NCBI GenBank assembly: GCA_964035575.1
Contig: OZ037833.1
Location: forward strand, 2,480,001-2,544,000
Direction of reading: 5' to 3'
Length of the DNA: 64,000 nt
Source of the DNA: Rhynchopus sp. YZ270_cl-10
Lineage: Eukaryota > Euglenozoa > Diplonemea > Diplonemida > Diplonemidae
The stretch's first letter is position 1. Every line of letters starts with the position of its first letter. The notes beneath the pieces were generated by a model. The model was not told the origin of the DNA. It saw only the letters and a program-made list of their open reading frames with translations, and did no database searches. The translations under genes and the position numbers were made by a program. Below, piece by piece: positions 1-9,311 of this stretch.

Positions 1-1122
1 AAGGTACGTCTGATTGGGCCCGACGAGAAGGTGCCTCTAGGATACAGCAGGTGTGGACGTACCGATAAGGGTGTGTCCTCCTTAGGCCAAGTCTCTGCAA
101 TGATGTTGCGTTCAAACCGTACCCAAGCCGAGCCCAACAAAGCGGAACACGATTTCTGCGGAATTCTCAACCGCGTGCTTCCAGAAGATGTGCGAGTCAT
201 AGGGTGGTCTGATGTTCCCGAGAAGTTTAGTGCTCGGTTTTCGTGCTCAGGGAGGGTGTACAAATACTTCTTTTTGAAAGGGAAAAAGGATCTTGAAGCA
301 ATGCGGGCTGCGGCAGCGAAATTGGTTGGAGAACATGATTTCCGCAACTTCGCGAAGATGGATGTTGTGAATGTATCCAACTTTGTCCGCACCATCCATT
401 CTATGACGGTCACCCCTGCTGCAGAGTCTCTGAGCAACGAGGTTTATGTCATCACCGTGGTGGGGACTGCGTTTCTTTATCATCAGGTTCGGTGCATGGT
501 GGCGGTTCTCTTTGAAATTGCGGATGGAAACGAAACGGCAGATGTTATCACCTCTCTGTTAGATACAAAAACCTGCCCTGGACGCCCCATCTACAACATG
601 GCAAGCGATCTCGGTCTGGTCCTATGGGACTGTCTGTTTCCCTCTATTATTTGGAGTGTCAACCACGATGCGTACACAAAACTTCTCCGCCATTTTGCCG
701 CACAATACGAACTGAACCTCATCACCCCTATGATTCAAGGGCACATCCATGACCATCTTCGTTGCAACGAACCAATGAGGTTTCTTTCGGTAGAAGGCAC
801 CATCATAGGTGAAGAAACAACATACGACACTATCCCAGAAGGAAACACTACAGAGGTAATAAAAAAGCGTGCTACCGGGGGAGAGTACATCCCACTAATG
901 CAGAGAGCGCGAGAAGCAACATACGAAGAGAAAATCAGTGGTCTAGGAGGATCAAAGAAAAGGCGTCATGAAGAAAACAAAGAAAAGGGGAAAAAGCGGA
1001 AGCACGATGACGGTGGTGAGGAGGAGGACCTCAAGGAAGGGGACGACGAGGCGGAGGAGGGTGAAGAGGAGTTTGCACCGCGTGCTGCGCTTTTGCCTCA
1101 ACATATCGCAAAATATGCGTGA
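1..1122 (+). CDS. PUS3: tRNA pseudouridine(38/39) synthase, 5'-truncated by window edge
   Basis: TruA-family enzyme that isomerises uridine to pseudouridine at positions 38/39 of the tRNA anticodon stem. The frame is open from base 1, so the true start lies outside the window. Visible residues 16-26 contain the TruA catalytic motif RCGRTDKGVS, with the catalytic Asp at about residue 22. Further PUS3-type blocks follow: ILNRVLPEDVRV, FSARFSCSGRVYKYFF, GEHDFRNFAKMDV and FLYHQVRCMVAVLF. The last block is the conserved C-terminal half of the active site. The order and spacing fit eukaryotic PUS3/Deg1 better than PUS1. The last ~60 residues form a Lys/Glu-rich low-complexity tail, probably nuclear or RNA-binding, that is not conserved. 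The stop is TGA at 1120-1122. Assignment by motif recall is strong; PUS3 over other TruA paralogues is likely. Confidence 0.9.
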   Translation, partial: KVRLIGPDEKVPLGYSRCGRTDKGVSSLGQVSAMMLRSNRTQAEPNKAEHDFCGILNRVLPEDVRVIGWSDVPEKFSARFSCSGRVYKYFFLKGKKDLEAMRAAAAKLVGEHDFRNFAKMDVVNVSNFVRTIHSMTVTPAAESLSNEVYVITVVGTAFLYHQVRCMVAVLFEIADGNETADVITSLLDTKTCPGRPIYNMASDLGLVLWDCLFPSIIWSVNHDAYTKLLRHFAAQYELNLITPMIQGHIHDHLRCNEPMRFLSVEGTIIGEETTYDTIPEGNTTEVIKKRATGGEYIPLMQRAREATYEEKISGLGGSKKRRHEENKEKGKKRKHDDGGEEEDLKEGDDEAEEGEEEFAPRAALLPQHIAKYA

Positions 1123-1468
1123 GATGTTCGAGGCGGTTGTTGTGTTGATTCAAATGCAGCGATTTTATTATCAAAAAAAATTGCCGAAGTCTTTGGGTAT
1201 TTAGGTGGTTGTCGTAAAAGGGGGGGGAGGGGAAGGAGGGAGGGGGGATATAAACGATCGTTACTGCCGCCACCAATCACAATTTCTTGCCCCAAGGTTT
1301 TTTGGTTCCGGTTTATTGCAAAGACAATAGTAAAAATGATCTCTTTTTTTTGTCATTTTCCCCCATTTTACCCCACATTTTCTCAGATCTCATATTACAC
1401 CTTTCTTCCCCACCCCGTCTTTAATCTTTATAACCCTCTTTTTTTGTCCTTTTTTTTTTAAATTTTGT

Positions 1469-1521
1469 GCTTTCATCCGGGGTTGGCATAGTACTTGGGT
1501 TAGTCAGAGGTGCTTGCTACT
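1469..1521 (+). repeat. dispersed element family C, copy 1 (divergent)
   Basis: Begins GCTTTCATCCGG and continues with a GGCAT..GTAC..GGGT.AGTC.GAGGTGC pattern shared with copies at 12651-12718 and 13464-13542. It is more diverged than those two and lacks their ATCAACAACTACAG-T(n) 3' end. Confidence 0.5.
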
Positions 1522-1538
1522 TAAAGCTTCTCTTAGAC

Positions 1539-1567
1539 TCTTTTTGGTTCTTTTTTTATTTACACAG
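1539..1567 (+). promoter_or_regulatory. putative splice/trans-splice acceptor of TPGS1-like gene
   Basis: A T-rich pyrimidine tract ends in TTTACACAG at 1567, five bases before the ATG at 1573. The same architecture recurs upstream of most other genes here. It could also be the end of a 5'-UTR cis-intron. Confidence 0.5.
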
Positions 1568-1572
1568 AAAAT

Positions 1573-2646
1573 ATGAGCAGAGAGGGTCGTCGTGCCTCAC
1601 GAACCCAGAACTCTCATTCCTCCACAGCACCCTCCACCTCCACCAGCTCCAACTCTGCCTCTTCACACCCTTCCACTTCTGTCCACTCGACCACCACCGC
1701 CACCGATCTTACCAAGCTTACCGCCCAGGAATACCTAGACAAATTCACGGTTACTGCGTATCTCAAGGACGTTACAACATTGCTGTTGGACAATCGCCCC
1801 TCTTGCCCGGCTTCATTTATTGCAGATTACTTCAAGAATGTGGCAGGGGGGACGTCACCTTTGGTACGAAGCTACCGATACATTAAATTAACGGCATTGA
1901 ATCGACAGTCCTTTTGGGATAACCTTGTTGCTGCGTATGCTACTATAGATGATAGGAAAGAAGGGGCAGGGGTGGGGATCACCGGCGCCGATATGAGACG
2001 ACTCATTCACCTCCTTTGCGTCGATTTTCCAACAGAAATTGTGTCTGCGGTGCTAGAAATTCTTGAAAAAACGGAAACCTGTATAGTCCCCTTCAGACAA
2101 TTCGCTGCAGGGATATACAGTTGTCTTATGTATGAACAGTTCTTTGCTGCTTCAGAACGGCTCTTTCTTGAGCTTGACACTGAAGGAAAAGGATATGTTT
2201 GTGTGAACAGTTTGAAGGATGCGTTGTATGCGGCGCTTCATGCGCAGAAGAGGGAGGTGGATCGAGGTGGAGGGGGCCCCACGCAGCAGCATCTGGTGCA
2301 TGTGTATTCCAAGGAGTTTCCGTCCAAGGATGAAGTCGCGCATTTTCTAGCTAGCATCGAAGGGGTGCATGTTACCTTCAAGCAGTTCATGAGGAAGGTC
2401 TTCACCCTGACGGATCCAGTCTCCTCGCAGGACGTAAACAGTGTAGCAGCGAAGGCGAGTGCGGCGAGTAGAGGAACCCCAGCGCCACCGAAGAAGGCAC
2501 CGCAGGTAATGAATGCGCGAATGCCGGCGGCAAGTCCTCTCGGTTCGCATAGTACCCCGCCCTTTAGGGAAGAGAAGGCAGAAGGGGAAGGGGGTGAAAA
2601 GGGTGACGTCTGTGAGAAAGGGGAGGTTGCTGCAGAGGGGGGCTAG
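1573..2646 (+). CDS. TPGS1: Tubulin polyglutamylase complex subunit 1-like protein
   Basis: 357 aa. TPGS1 is a non-catalytic subunit of the TTLL1 polyglutamylase complex, which adds glutamate side chains to tubulin in axonemes and basal bodies. A Ser/Thr-rich N-terminus (residues 1-45) is followed by an RIIa-like helical motif at about 48-90 (YLDKFTVTAYLKDVTTLLL then RPSCPASFIADYFKNV). This matches the TPGS1 pattern of 'F..[29 protein letters not shown]' type. A following stretch, LTALNRQSFWDNLVAAYATI, parallels the '[20 protein letters not shown]' type block of the family. The C-terminal ~90 residues are low-complexity (Pro, Ser, then Glu/Gly/Lys). The protein is somewhat longer than the vertebrate one (about 290 aa) because of both tails. 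The ATG lies 5 nt after a CACAG acceptor-like site. It could instead be another RIIa/EF-hand-like ciliary protein; no canonical EF loop is visible. Confidence 0.62.
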   Translation: MSREGRRASRTQNSHSSTAPSTSTSSNSASSHPSTSVHSTTTATDLTKLTAQEYLDKFTVTAYLKDVTTLLLDNRPSCPASFIADYFKNVAGGTSPLVRSYRYIKLTALNRQSFWDNLVAAYATIDDRKEGAGVGITGADMRRLIHLLCVDFPTEIVSAVLEILEKTETCIVPFRQFAAGIYSCLMYEQFFAASERLFLELDTEGKGYVCVNSLKDALYAALHAQKREVDRGGGGPTQQHLVHVYSKEFPSKDEVAHFLASIEGVHVTFKQFMRKVFTLTDPVSSQDVNSVAAKASAASRGTPAPPKKAPQVMNARMPAASPLGSHSTPPFREEKAEGEGGEKGDVCEKGEVAAEGG

Positions 2647-2901
2647 GCTTGTGGTAGTGTGGTTTAGTTTTTTTTAAGAAAAGGTAAACCATGTAGGTTG
2701 CTGTTTAAGGTTAATAAAAAAAAGGATTTCGTGATTTGTCTTTTTTGCGTCTCATCCCTTCCCTGTTTGTACACTTATTACCACAGATTTCCACATTACT
2801 CAAACCATCCTTGTTGTTGCAGCCGTAAAAGCAGCCAAACACAACAGAGGAGAAAACAAAAGACACGACAGAAAAAGCACCGAAGAAAGCAACTAACAAC
2901 C

Positions 2902-4815
2902 ATGGGTCAGTGCTGCTCGAAGGCTGATGAGAACAACAGCCGCCCAAAGCTTGTTGAAGCGAACCAGGCAACAACGGCAGACGAGACCACGAACAACGCT
3001 CCCGACAACACAGCGTCAGTCCCTGCAGACACAAAGGCAGACACAGACGTCGGGGAGAGTGTGGCACAGCCTGTGCAGCAGCCGCGTGCTGCCGACCCCG
3101 TTCCTGTTCCTGTTGCTGCCCCACAGCAGCAGCAGCCTCAGCACGAGGAGGTGGACGAGGCAGAGCTTCGGAAGCAGCTGATGCAGGAGCTCCTGCTGCA
3201 GCAGCAGCAGGAACAGCAGCAGGCAGACAACGATGCCGCAGACTTTGTGTTTGAAGAGAAGGACTACAAGTACACAGGGAGCATGACGCCGACACGTGTG
3301 CGCACAGTGCTCATTGTGGGCGAGACCGGGTCTGGGAAGAGCACCCTTGTGAACGCAATGGCGAACTGGGCTGCAGGTGTGGGCTACAACGACCAAGTGC
3401 GCTACAGGCTGGTCAAGGAGCCCCCGCAGAGCCAGGCCTTCTCGCAGACGCAGACTGTGACGACGTACATGGTGACGTGCGATAAGTACTCGTTCGTGCT
3501 CCGCCTGATCGACACACCCGGGTTTGGCGACACGAGCGGTGTGGAGCGCGACGAGCAGATCACACAGAACATCTACGACACGCTGCAGAAGGAGGACGAG
3601 ATCCACGGGGTGTGCTTTGTGGCGGCGGCGTCGCTGCCACGCCTGACGGTGACGCAGCAGTACATCATCAGCAAGGTGCTCACAATGTTCGGGACAGACG
3701 CTGTGGACAACATCTTCCTGCTGGTGACGTTTGCCGACGGGAAGAAGGCACAGGTGCTGAACGCCATCCAGGCGTCTGGGTTCCCGTACGAGGCGGAGCG
3801 GTGCTTCCACTTCAACAACTCTGCGCTGTTTGCGAAGGGCGAGGACAGGAACGAGTACTCGAAGAACTTCTGGTCGATGGGTGCACAGTCGCTGGACAGG
3901 TTCTTTGAGCTGATGGCACACAAGCAGCCGTTCAGCCTGACACAGACGAAGGACGTGATTGAGACACAGAAGAAGCTGCAGAACTACGTGGTGTCCATCA
4001 CGCCACAGGTGACGATTGGTCTGTCGAAGATGGACAACCTGAAGCAGGTGCTGAAGGACATCAAGGTGAACCGGTCCATGATTGACGAGAACGCAAACTA
4101 CCACTACGAGGAGACCATCCCGAAGGTGGAGAAGAAGGACAAGACGCCCGGCACCTGGAACACACAGTGCCTGAAGTGTGTGTACGACTGTCACCACGAC
4201 TGCGAGAAGGAGGACAAGAAGTACTGCTACGTGTTTGACGACGACAACGAGGGGAAGTGCACAGTGTGCCCTGGCAGCTGCCACTCCTCTGACCACGCGA
4301 ACCTGGACTACTACTTTGAGTGGGGTGTCGAGGTCGTGACGCGTGAGTACGACACGAAGAAGCTTCAGCTTGGAAGTGCCAAGGACGGTCTGTCGCGGTC
4401 GGAGGCGCTGAAGGAGCAGGTGCTGGGAGAGATGCAGGGCGTGTACGACACTGTGCACGGCCTCATGAAGTCCATCCACGACGCACACACGAAGCTGGAC
4501 GAGATTGCGCTGCGCCCCACGAACCTGCAGTTTGTGGACTACGTGAAGCTTCTGATTGAGCAGGAGAAGCTGCACAAGCGTCCTGGCTTTGACGGGCGCA
4601 TTGAGCAGCTGCACCTGATGCTTGACGGGGCGAAGATCCTGAAGGGTGTCGTGGAGAAGGACTACGACCCAATCGGGGACTGGAAGCAGCGTGTGGAGGC
4701 TGAGCTGAAGGAGCTGGATGCGACGTGGGAGGGCCCTTCGGGGCCGCATTCGGCTGTTGTGCCTGTGGAGGAGGGGCAGGATGGTGAGGAGGGTAGTGCC
4801 ACTGCACCAATGTGA
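2902..4815 (+). CDS. AIG1/GIMAP-like GTPase with Cys/His cluster, N-myristoylated
   Basis: 637 aa from the ATG at 2902. The frame is open upstream to 2698, but the start MGQCCSK is the natural one: Gly2 is a textbook N-myristoylation site, and Cys4/Cys5 could be palmitoylated, so membrane attachment is expected. Residues 20-125 are Gln/Ala/Pro-rich. The GTPase domain starts near 134: P-loop GETGSGKST (140-148), G3 DTPGFGD (204-210), and a degenerate G4 in LLVTFADG where GIMAPs have TxxD-type motifs. From residue 423 to about 465 lies a cluster CLKC..DCHHDC....C....C.VC.GSCH, likely metal-binding, as seen in several fish and protist AIG1-type proteins. A helical C-terminal region follows. GIMAP/IAN proteins act at membranes, typically vesicle or lipid-droplet surfaces; the role here is unknown. 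Third codon positions are strongly G/C. A T/G-rich tract ending TTGTTGTTGCAG at 2822 is a possible acceptor. The 255-base gap before it holds nothing else. Confidence 0.82.
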   Translation: MGQCCSKADENNSRPKLVEANQATTADETTNNAPDNTASVPADTKADTDVGESVAQPVQQPRAADPVPVPVAAPQQQQPQHEEVDEAELRKQLMQELLLQQQQEQQQADNDAADFVFEEKDYKYTGSMTPTRVRTVLIVGETGSGKSTLVNAMANWAAGVGYNDQVRYRLVKEPPQSQAFSQTQTVTTYMVTCDKYSFVLRLIDTPGFGDTSGVERDEQITQNIYDTLQKEDEIHGVCFVAAASLPRLTVTQQYIISKVLTMFGTDAVDNIFLLVTFADGKKAQVLNAIQASGFPYEAERCFHFNNSALFAKGEDRNEYSKNFWSMGAQSLDRFFELMAHKQPFSLTQTKDVIETQKKLQNYVVSITPQVTIGLSKMDNLKQVLKDIKVNRSMIDENANYHYEETIPKVEKKDKTPGTWNTQCLKCVYDCHHDCEKEDKKYCYVFDDDNEGKCTVCPGSCHSSDHANLDYYFEWGVEVVTREYDTKKLQLGSAKDGLSRSEALKEQVLGEMQGVYDTVHGLMKSIHDAHTKLDEIALRPTNLQFVDYVKLLIEQEKLHKRPGFDGRIEQLHLMLDGAKILKGVVEKDYDPIGDWKQRVEAELKELDATWEGPSGPHSAVVPVEEGQDGEEGSATAPM

Positions 4816-5886
4816 TGAAGGTGGTGTGCATGTGTTGTTCTGTTCTTTCCTCACCACTCACTGTTATGCTTTATTTTCAACTGTCTGCTTCATATTTGTT
4901 TCCAGACGCGTGCAAACTGCCTTCTGCACCCCACCTGCTGATTTTTGTTTTTTTTGTGCTCCCCGAGAGCAGGAAAAGAAAATAAGCTAGTGGTTTGCAA
5001 TTGAGCAAGAACTGTTGTCTGATTACATTTCTGCCATTTTCCCCTGCCTTTTCTCTTCTGGCATTTTTAGTATTTTCTGTCTTCCCTTTTTGTTATCTTA
5101 TGATTTTTTTTGAATATTCGCGTTTCTTTTTTTTCATTTCATATTTCACTTTTGATCCTACTAGGATTCGCCCTACTCTGAAAAGGTTCTCAACCTCAGT
5201 ACTCTGAACCGGTCGCGGCGCTGTTGTACTGTGTGTTTCCCGTATGGAAAAAGATATTCTCTGATCCTGATGGGTATTTTTTCTCTATTGAACCACTCCA
5301 TCCCCACCTTTTAGTTTCCCATCCTCTGTTTTATGTTCTAGATGTGTGTCCATGTGACGCATTCATCTTTTCAGCATATCTTTGTTTTTCTTTTATTGTT
5401 CCACGCACAGAAAAGGATGCAAGAACAGAACAGATTTGTGCAGAACCGATCGCGCAGCATATTATTTGCTGTGTGGTTGTTCTGTTCTTTTGTGTTCGGC
5501 TGTGTTCGTCTTCTGTGTTGTGCTTCTTCAGGATACGCATGAATATGTGTGTCCGTCCATCTGTCTGACTGCCATCCAAACTCTTCACAAAAACAACTCT
5601 TCTGCAAAATAAAGCGCAAACCAATCGCTATAAAGCAGAAAAACAACCTAGAAAACGGGGCGTTCACAATTGACGCCCCGCGTTTTCCAAATCGTTTCCC
5701 AAGACGAAAAAAAAGCAACCCTCATGTACCTCCCCCCTATACTTTAAGCGTCCCGCAGAACACAGTTCTTCATTCCTCGGGTGCCTCTTGGTTGTTGATA
5801 TGTGTCCATTCTGTGACCTTGTTCCCTCCTCAAATACAGTTCACCCACACCGCCACAATCACAACACAGATACTCACTCCTTCACA
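4816..5886. other. intergenic region AIG1-PAT1
   Basis: About 1.07 kb, T-rich, with short open frames that look like noise (low-complexity Phe/Leu/Cys). No RNA gene is recognised. It contains the strong inverted repeat 5651-5687 and, at 5855-5869, an A/C-rich run ending CACAACACAG that is repeated before the paralogous gene at 9294. Confidence 0.6.
5651..5687. repeat. strong inverted repeat / hairpin
   Basis: Left arm GAAAACGGGGCGT (5651-5663) pairs with ACGCCCC (5673-5679) and GTTTTC (5682-5687), leaving a two-base bulge and a loop of about 9 nt. It lies 200 bp upstream of the first PAT-repeat gene, and I see no counterpart before the second. No T-run follows directly. Confidence 0.6.
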
Positions 5887-7923
5887 ATGACAACCTCCCT
5901 GACTCTGTTGTGCCTGACGCTGCCTGTGCTGTGCATGGCAACATCGTCACCCGCTACTTCAGCATCTCCCACACCTCTGCCACCACTGCCGCCTTTGCCG
6001 CCAATGGATGCCACCGCAGCACCTGCAACTGGATCAGCTGTGATGCCGACTGCTGCACCTGCAACTGGATCTGCTGTCATTCCCACCGCAGCACCTGCAA
6101 CTGGATCTGCTGTCATTCCGACTGCTGCACCTGCAACTGGATCGGCTGTCATCCCGACTGCTGCACCTGCAACTGGATCAGCTGTGATGCCGACTGCTGC
6201 ACCTGCAACTGGATCTGCTGTCATTCCCACCGCAGCACCTGCCACTGGATCTGGTGTGATTCCCACCGCAGCACCTGCAACTGGATCTGCTGTGATTCCG
6301 ACTGCTGCACCTGCAACTGGATCTGCTGTGATTCCGACTGCTGCACCTGCAACTGGATCGGCTGTCATCCCGACTGCTGCACCTGCAACTGGATCTGCTG
6401 TCATTCCCACCGCAGCACCTGCCACTGGATCTGGTGTGATTCCCACCGCAGCACCTGCAACTGGATCTGCTGTGATTCCGACTGCTGCACCTGCAACTGG
6501 ATCTGCTGTGATTCCGACTGCTGCACCTGCAACTGGATCGGCTGTCATCCCGACTGCTGCACCTGCAACTGGATCTGCTGTCATTCCCACCGCAGCACCT
6601 GCCACTGGATCTGGTGTGATTCCCACCGCAGCACCTGCAACTGGATCTGCTGTGATTCCGACTGCTGCACCTGCAACTGGATCTGCTGTGATTCCGACTG
6701 CTGCACCTGCAACTGGATCGGCTGTCATCCCGACTGCTGCACCTGCAACTGGATCTGCTGTCATTCCCACCGCAGCACCTGCCACTGGATCTGGTGTGAT
6801 TCCCACCGCAGCACCTGCAACTGGATCTGCTGTGATTCCGACTGCTGCACCTGCAACTGGATCTGCTGTCATTCCCACCGCAGCACCTGCAACTGGATCT
6901 GCTGTCATTCCGACTGCTGCACCTGCAACTGGATCGGCTGTCATTCCGACTGCTGCACCTGCAACTGGATCGGCTGTCATCCCGACTGCTGCACCTGCAA
7001 CTGGATCTGCTGTGATTCCCACCGCAGCACCTGCAACTGGATCTGCTGTCATTCCCACCGCAGCACCTGCAACTGGATCTGCTGTGATTCCGACTGCTGC
7101 ACCTGCAACTGGATCGGCTGTCATCCCGACTGCTGCACCTGCAACTGGATCTGCTGTCATTCCGACTGCTGCACCTGCAACTGGATCGGCTGTCATCCCG
7201 ACTGCTGCACCTGCAACTGGATCTGCTGTGATTCCCACCGCAGCACCTGCCACTGGATCTGCTGTGCTTCAGACTGCTGCACCTGCAACTGGATCTGCTG
7301 TCATTCCGACTGCTGCACCTGCAACTGGATCTGCTGTCATTCCGACTGCTGCACCTGCAACTGGATCGGCTGTCATTCCGACTGCTGCACCTGCAACTGG
7401 ATCTGCTGTGCTTCCGACTGCTGCACCTGCAACTGGATCTGCTGTCATTCCGACTGCTGCACCTGCAACTGGATCTGCTGTCATTCCGACTGCTGCACCT
7501 GCAACTGGATCTGCTGTGATTCCCACCGCAGCACCTGCCACTGGATCTGCTGTGCTTCAGACTGCTGCACCTGCAACTGGATCTGCTGTCATTCCGACTG
7601 CTGCACCTGCAACTGGATCTGCTGTCATTCCGACTGCTGCACCTGCAACTGGATCTGCTGTCATTCCCACCGCAGCACCTGCAACTGGATCTGCTGTCAT
7701 TCCCACCGCAGCACCTGCAACTGGATCGGCTGTCATTCCGACTGCTGCACCTGCAACTGGATCTGCTGTGGTCCCGACCTCTGCACCCTCCACCACAGCA
7801 GCCTCCACACCCCTCCCGCCACTACCAACACTGCCGCCGTTGCCCCCTATGGATGACGAGTCTGACGCGAGCGACTCCTCTGCTTCCACCTCCTCTTCAT
7901 CGGATTCCGCCTCAGCATTATGA
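5887..7923 (+). CDS. Secreted Pro/Ala/Thr tandem-repeat (mucin-like) protein, copy 1
   Basis: 678 aa from the ATG at 5887; the frame is open further upstream but only with near-cognate starts. A signal peptide of about 20 aa (TSLTLLCLTLPVLC core) is followed by a Pro-rich linker PLPPLPPLPPMD. Then come about 49 tandem copies of a 12-residue unit TAAPATGSAVIP, the linker motif PLPPLPTLPPLPPMDDES again, and a Ser/Asp-rich C-terminus. There is no transmembrane segment or GPI-like hydrophobic tail, so it is probably secreted or loosely cell-wall/coat associated. Thr/Ser density suggests O-glycosylation (inference). The N- and C-terminal caps match those of the gene at 9312, so the two are tandem paralogues differing mainly in repeat number. 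No conserved family recognised. A CAACACAG acceptor-like site lies 17 nt before the ATG. Confidence 0.8.
   Translation: MTTSLTLLCLTLPVLCMATSSPATSASPTPLPPLPPLPPMDATAAPATGSAVMPTAAPATGSAVIPTAAPATGSAVIPTAAPATGSAVIPTAAPATGSAVMPTAAPATGSAVIPTAAPATGSGVIPTAAPATGSAVIPTAAPATGSAVIPTAAPATGSAVIPTAAPATGSAVIPTAAPATGSGVIPTAAPATGSAVIPTAAPATGSAVIPTAAPATGSAVIPTAAPATGSAVIPTAAPATGSGVIPTAAPATGSAVIPTAAPATGSAVIPTAAPATGSAVIPTAAPATGSAVIPTAAPATGSGVIPTAAPATGSAVIPTAAPATGSAVIPTAAPATGSAVIPTAAPATGSAVIPTAAPATGSAVIPTAAPATGSAVIPTAAPATGSAVIPTAAPATGSAVIPTAAPATGSAVIPTAAPATGSAVIPTAAPATGSAVIPTAAPATGSAVIPTAAPATGSAVLQTAAPATGSAVIPTAAPATGSAVIPTAAPATGSAVIPTAAPATGSAVLPTAAPATGSAVIPTAAPATGSAVIPTAAPATGSAVIPTAAPATGSAVLQTAAPATGSAVIPTAAPATGSAVIPTAAPATGSAVIPTAAPATGSAVIPTAAPATGSAVIPTAAPATGSAVVPTSAPSTTAASTPLPPLPTLPPLPPMDDESDASDSSASTSSSSDSASAL
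6016..7779 (+). repeat. 36-bp coding tandem repeat, ~49 units
   Basis: Unit (gc[a/t])gcacctgc[a/c]actgg.. of exactly 36 bp encodes TAAPATGSAVIP with few variants (GSG, AVM, AVL, VLQ). Because the period is a multiple of three, all frames stay open through the array. This explains the long Cys/Trp-rich and reverse-strand open frames seen over it. Confidence 0.95.
6241..6869 (+). repeat. 180-bp higher-order repeat inside the 36-bp array
   Basis: Five 36-bp units form a 180-bp block. It recurs, identically as far as I can see, at 6241, 6421 and 6601, then partially from 6781 to about 6869. Each block carries the GSG variant unit. A second higher-order period of 288 bp (eight units) links the GCTGTGCTTCAG variants at 7261 and 7549. 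Confidence 0.9.
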
Positions 7924-9311
7924 GGAGTGTCTGATACAGCTTGTGAGTAGAGTTGTTCTTATCGTTTAGATGATCTTTTTCTTGTCTTTATTGAGCTCGA
8001 AATATGTCATCTTTCTTTGAGAGGTGGTTTCTGTGTTTCCTGCTTTTTGTTCTTTATTTATTGTCACCTGCGTCTTCACGTACTTTGCTATGCATGGTAA
8101 GTACATAAAGGATGGATGCAGTGTTTTATCGGCTGTCTCGATTGGTCATTGCCCACGCGTCAACTTGATGTTGTCCCCTGGCCCCACCAGTCAGTGCCAC
8201 TTATATATTTCCTTCCTTTCTCGAACTGTTCTTTGACACCACAATTAGACGACATTGACACGAGCGTGAATCACTTATTTTATATCTGTTTCACCGTCTC
8301 TGTCCTCTCTGTAGCGAGGGAAGCTGTGGCCTTGAAGCTGCTGACTTTCCGCATTTTCTGATTTTTATTTTGTTGTGGGTGGCTATTTGTTTTTTTTCTA
8401 CTTTTGTTTCTTGTCCGAGATCTTTTGACATTCTGCGATTCTACGTACGGGAAAAGTTATTTGTTGGAAAGAATGTTCTTCTTTTCCCTTTTCCCTGCTT
8501 TCTTTTGATTGCAGGTACCGATTCCTTTTCCTTTTTTTCCCCTGTGAATCTAGAGATTATTTAGGTACGGTGGACCAGAAACAACACAATAAACATTTAT
8601 CTACCCTACACTATTTTTACTTGACTCCATGCTGTGGAACATTGCAAGCACCAACTGACTGCCTTCAGGTGTCTTGTTGCTGTTCCTCTGGTGTGGTGTC
8701 ATGCTGACCACCTCCGTCTTATCTTTTTTCATGTTTTCCCCCTCCGCTAAATGAACACCACTTGATGTTGATCACTGTATTTTTTTTGTTCATCGTTTTT
8801 GTTTATCTTTGCGCTGCCCTCCAGGTGTTGTCGAACACCTGCGGCAACTTGAATCAAACATGACCCCTCCCCTTATTTTGATATGTCTCCACAGTTGCGA
8901 CTGTCAACCCTAGCATTGTGGATGTTGCGTGCACACGAGGCACGTTTCATCGTACTAGCATTCTTTTTGTTGTTTCCCTTTGCCTTTTCTCTCTCTTAAT
9001 ATTCTTCACATCTGCAACACATGAGATCTTTTTCCCTTTTGCTTTCTTCACAGATTTCTCTTTTGCAATGTACAAACGAACCTCCCCTTTCGGCCCAGTC
9101 GTTTCTTGTTGTTATCAAGTTATAAAAAGCAAGCGGAGTTTGGTCTTCACAGTATACGAATGTCTGGCAGCAATAAAGACGCCATGAGAGACTCTTTTTT
9201 GGGGCACTTTGCACTCCCTCCTTCGCACCACGATATGAGAGCTTCGTCCGTGACCACATGGGTTACACTGTCACTCCCAATCATCACAACACAGATACTC
9301 AATCCTTCACA
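7924..9311. repeat. non-coding flank of PAT1, duplicated after PAT2
   Basis: No gene seen in 1.39 kb. Several blocks recur in order downstream of the paralogue: TTGTCTTTATTGAGCTCG (about 7983 and 10312), a ~100-bp block 8111-8219 (counterpart 10433-10541) with very few differences, CTGCCTTCAGGTGTCTTG (about 8660 and 10850), and 8925-9075 (counterpart about 11206-11350). This shows that the gene and its 3' flank were duplicated together. The block 8111-8219 is the best conserved and ends in CTTATATATTTCC. Confidence 0.75.

Larger units (their letters stand above)
1123..1572. other. intergenic region PUS3-TPGS1
   Basis: No credible gene. It holds a purine/G-run tract at about 1217-1248 (several G-runs, potential G-quadruplex on the + strand), long T-rich stretches at 1345-1460, a copy of dispersed element C (1469-1521) and a pyrimidine tract ending ACACAG immediately before the next ATG. 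Confidence 0.6.

Noticed and set aside
3016-4857. 613-aa reverse-strand frame over the AIG1 gene
   Set aside because: Shadow produced by strongly G/C-ending codons; the + frame has clear GTPase motifs.
5910-7856. Long Cys/Trp-rich open frame on + overlapping the PAT repeats
   Set aside because: It is the shifted reading of a 36-bp repeat; a period divisible by three keeps all frames open. It has no signal peptide or conserved caps, whereas the PAT frame does.
5874-7889. Reverse-strand open frames across the PAT array
   Set aside because: Same artefact of the 36-bp period; no start context, no homology, opposite to all other genes.
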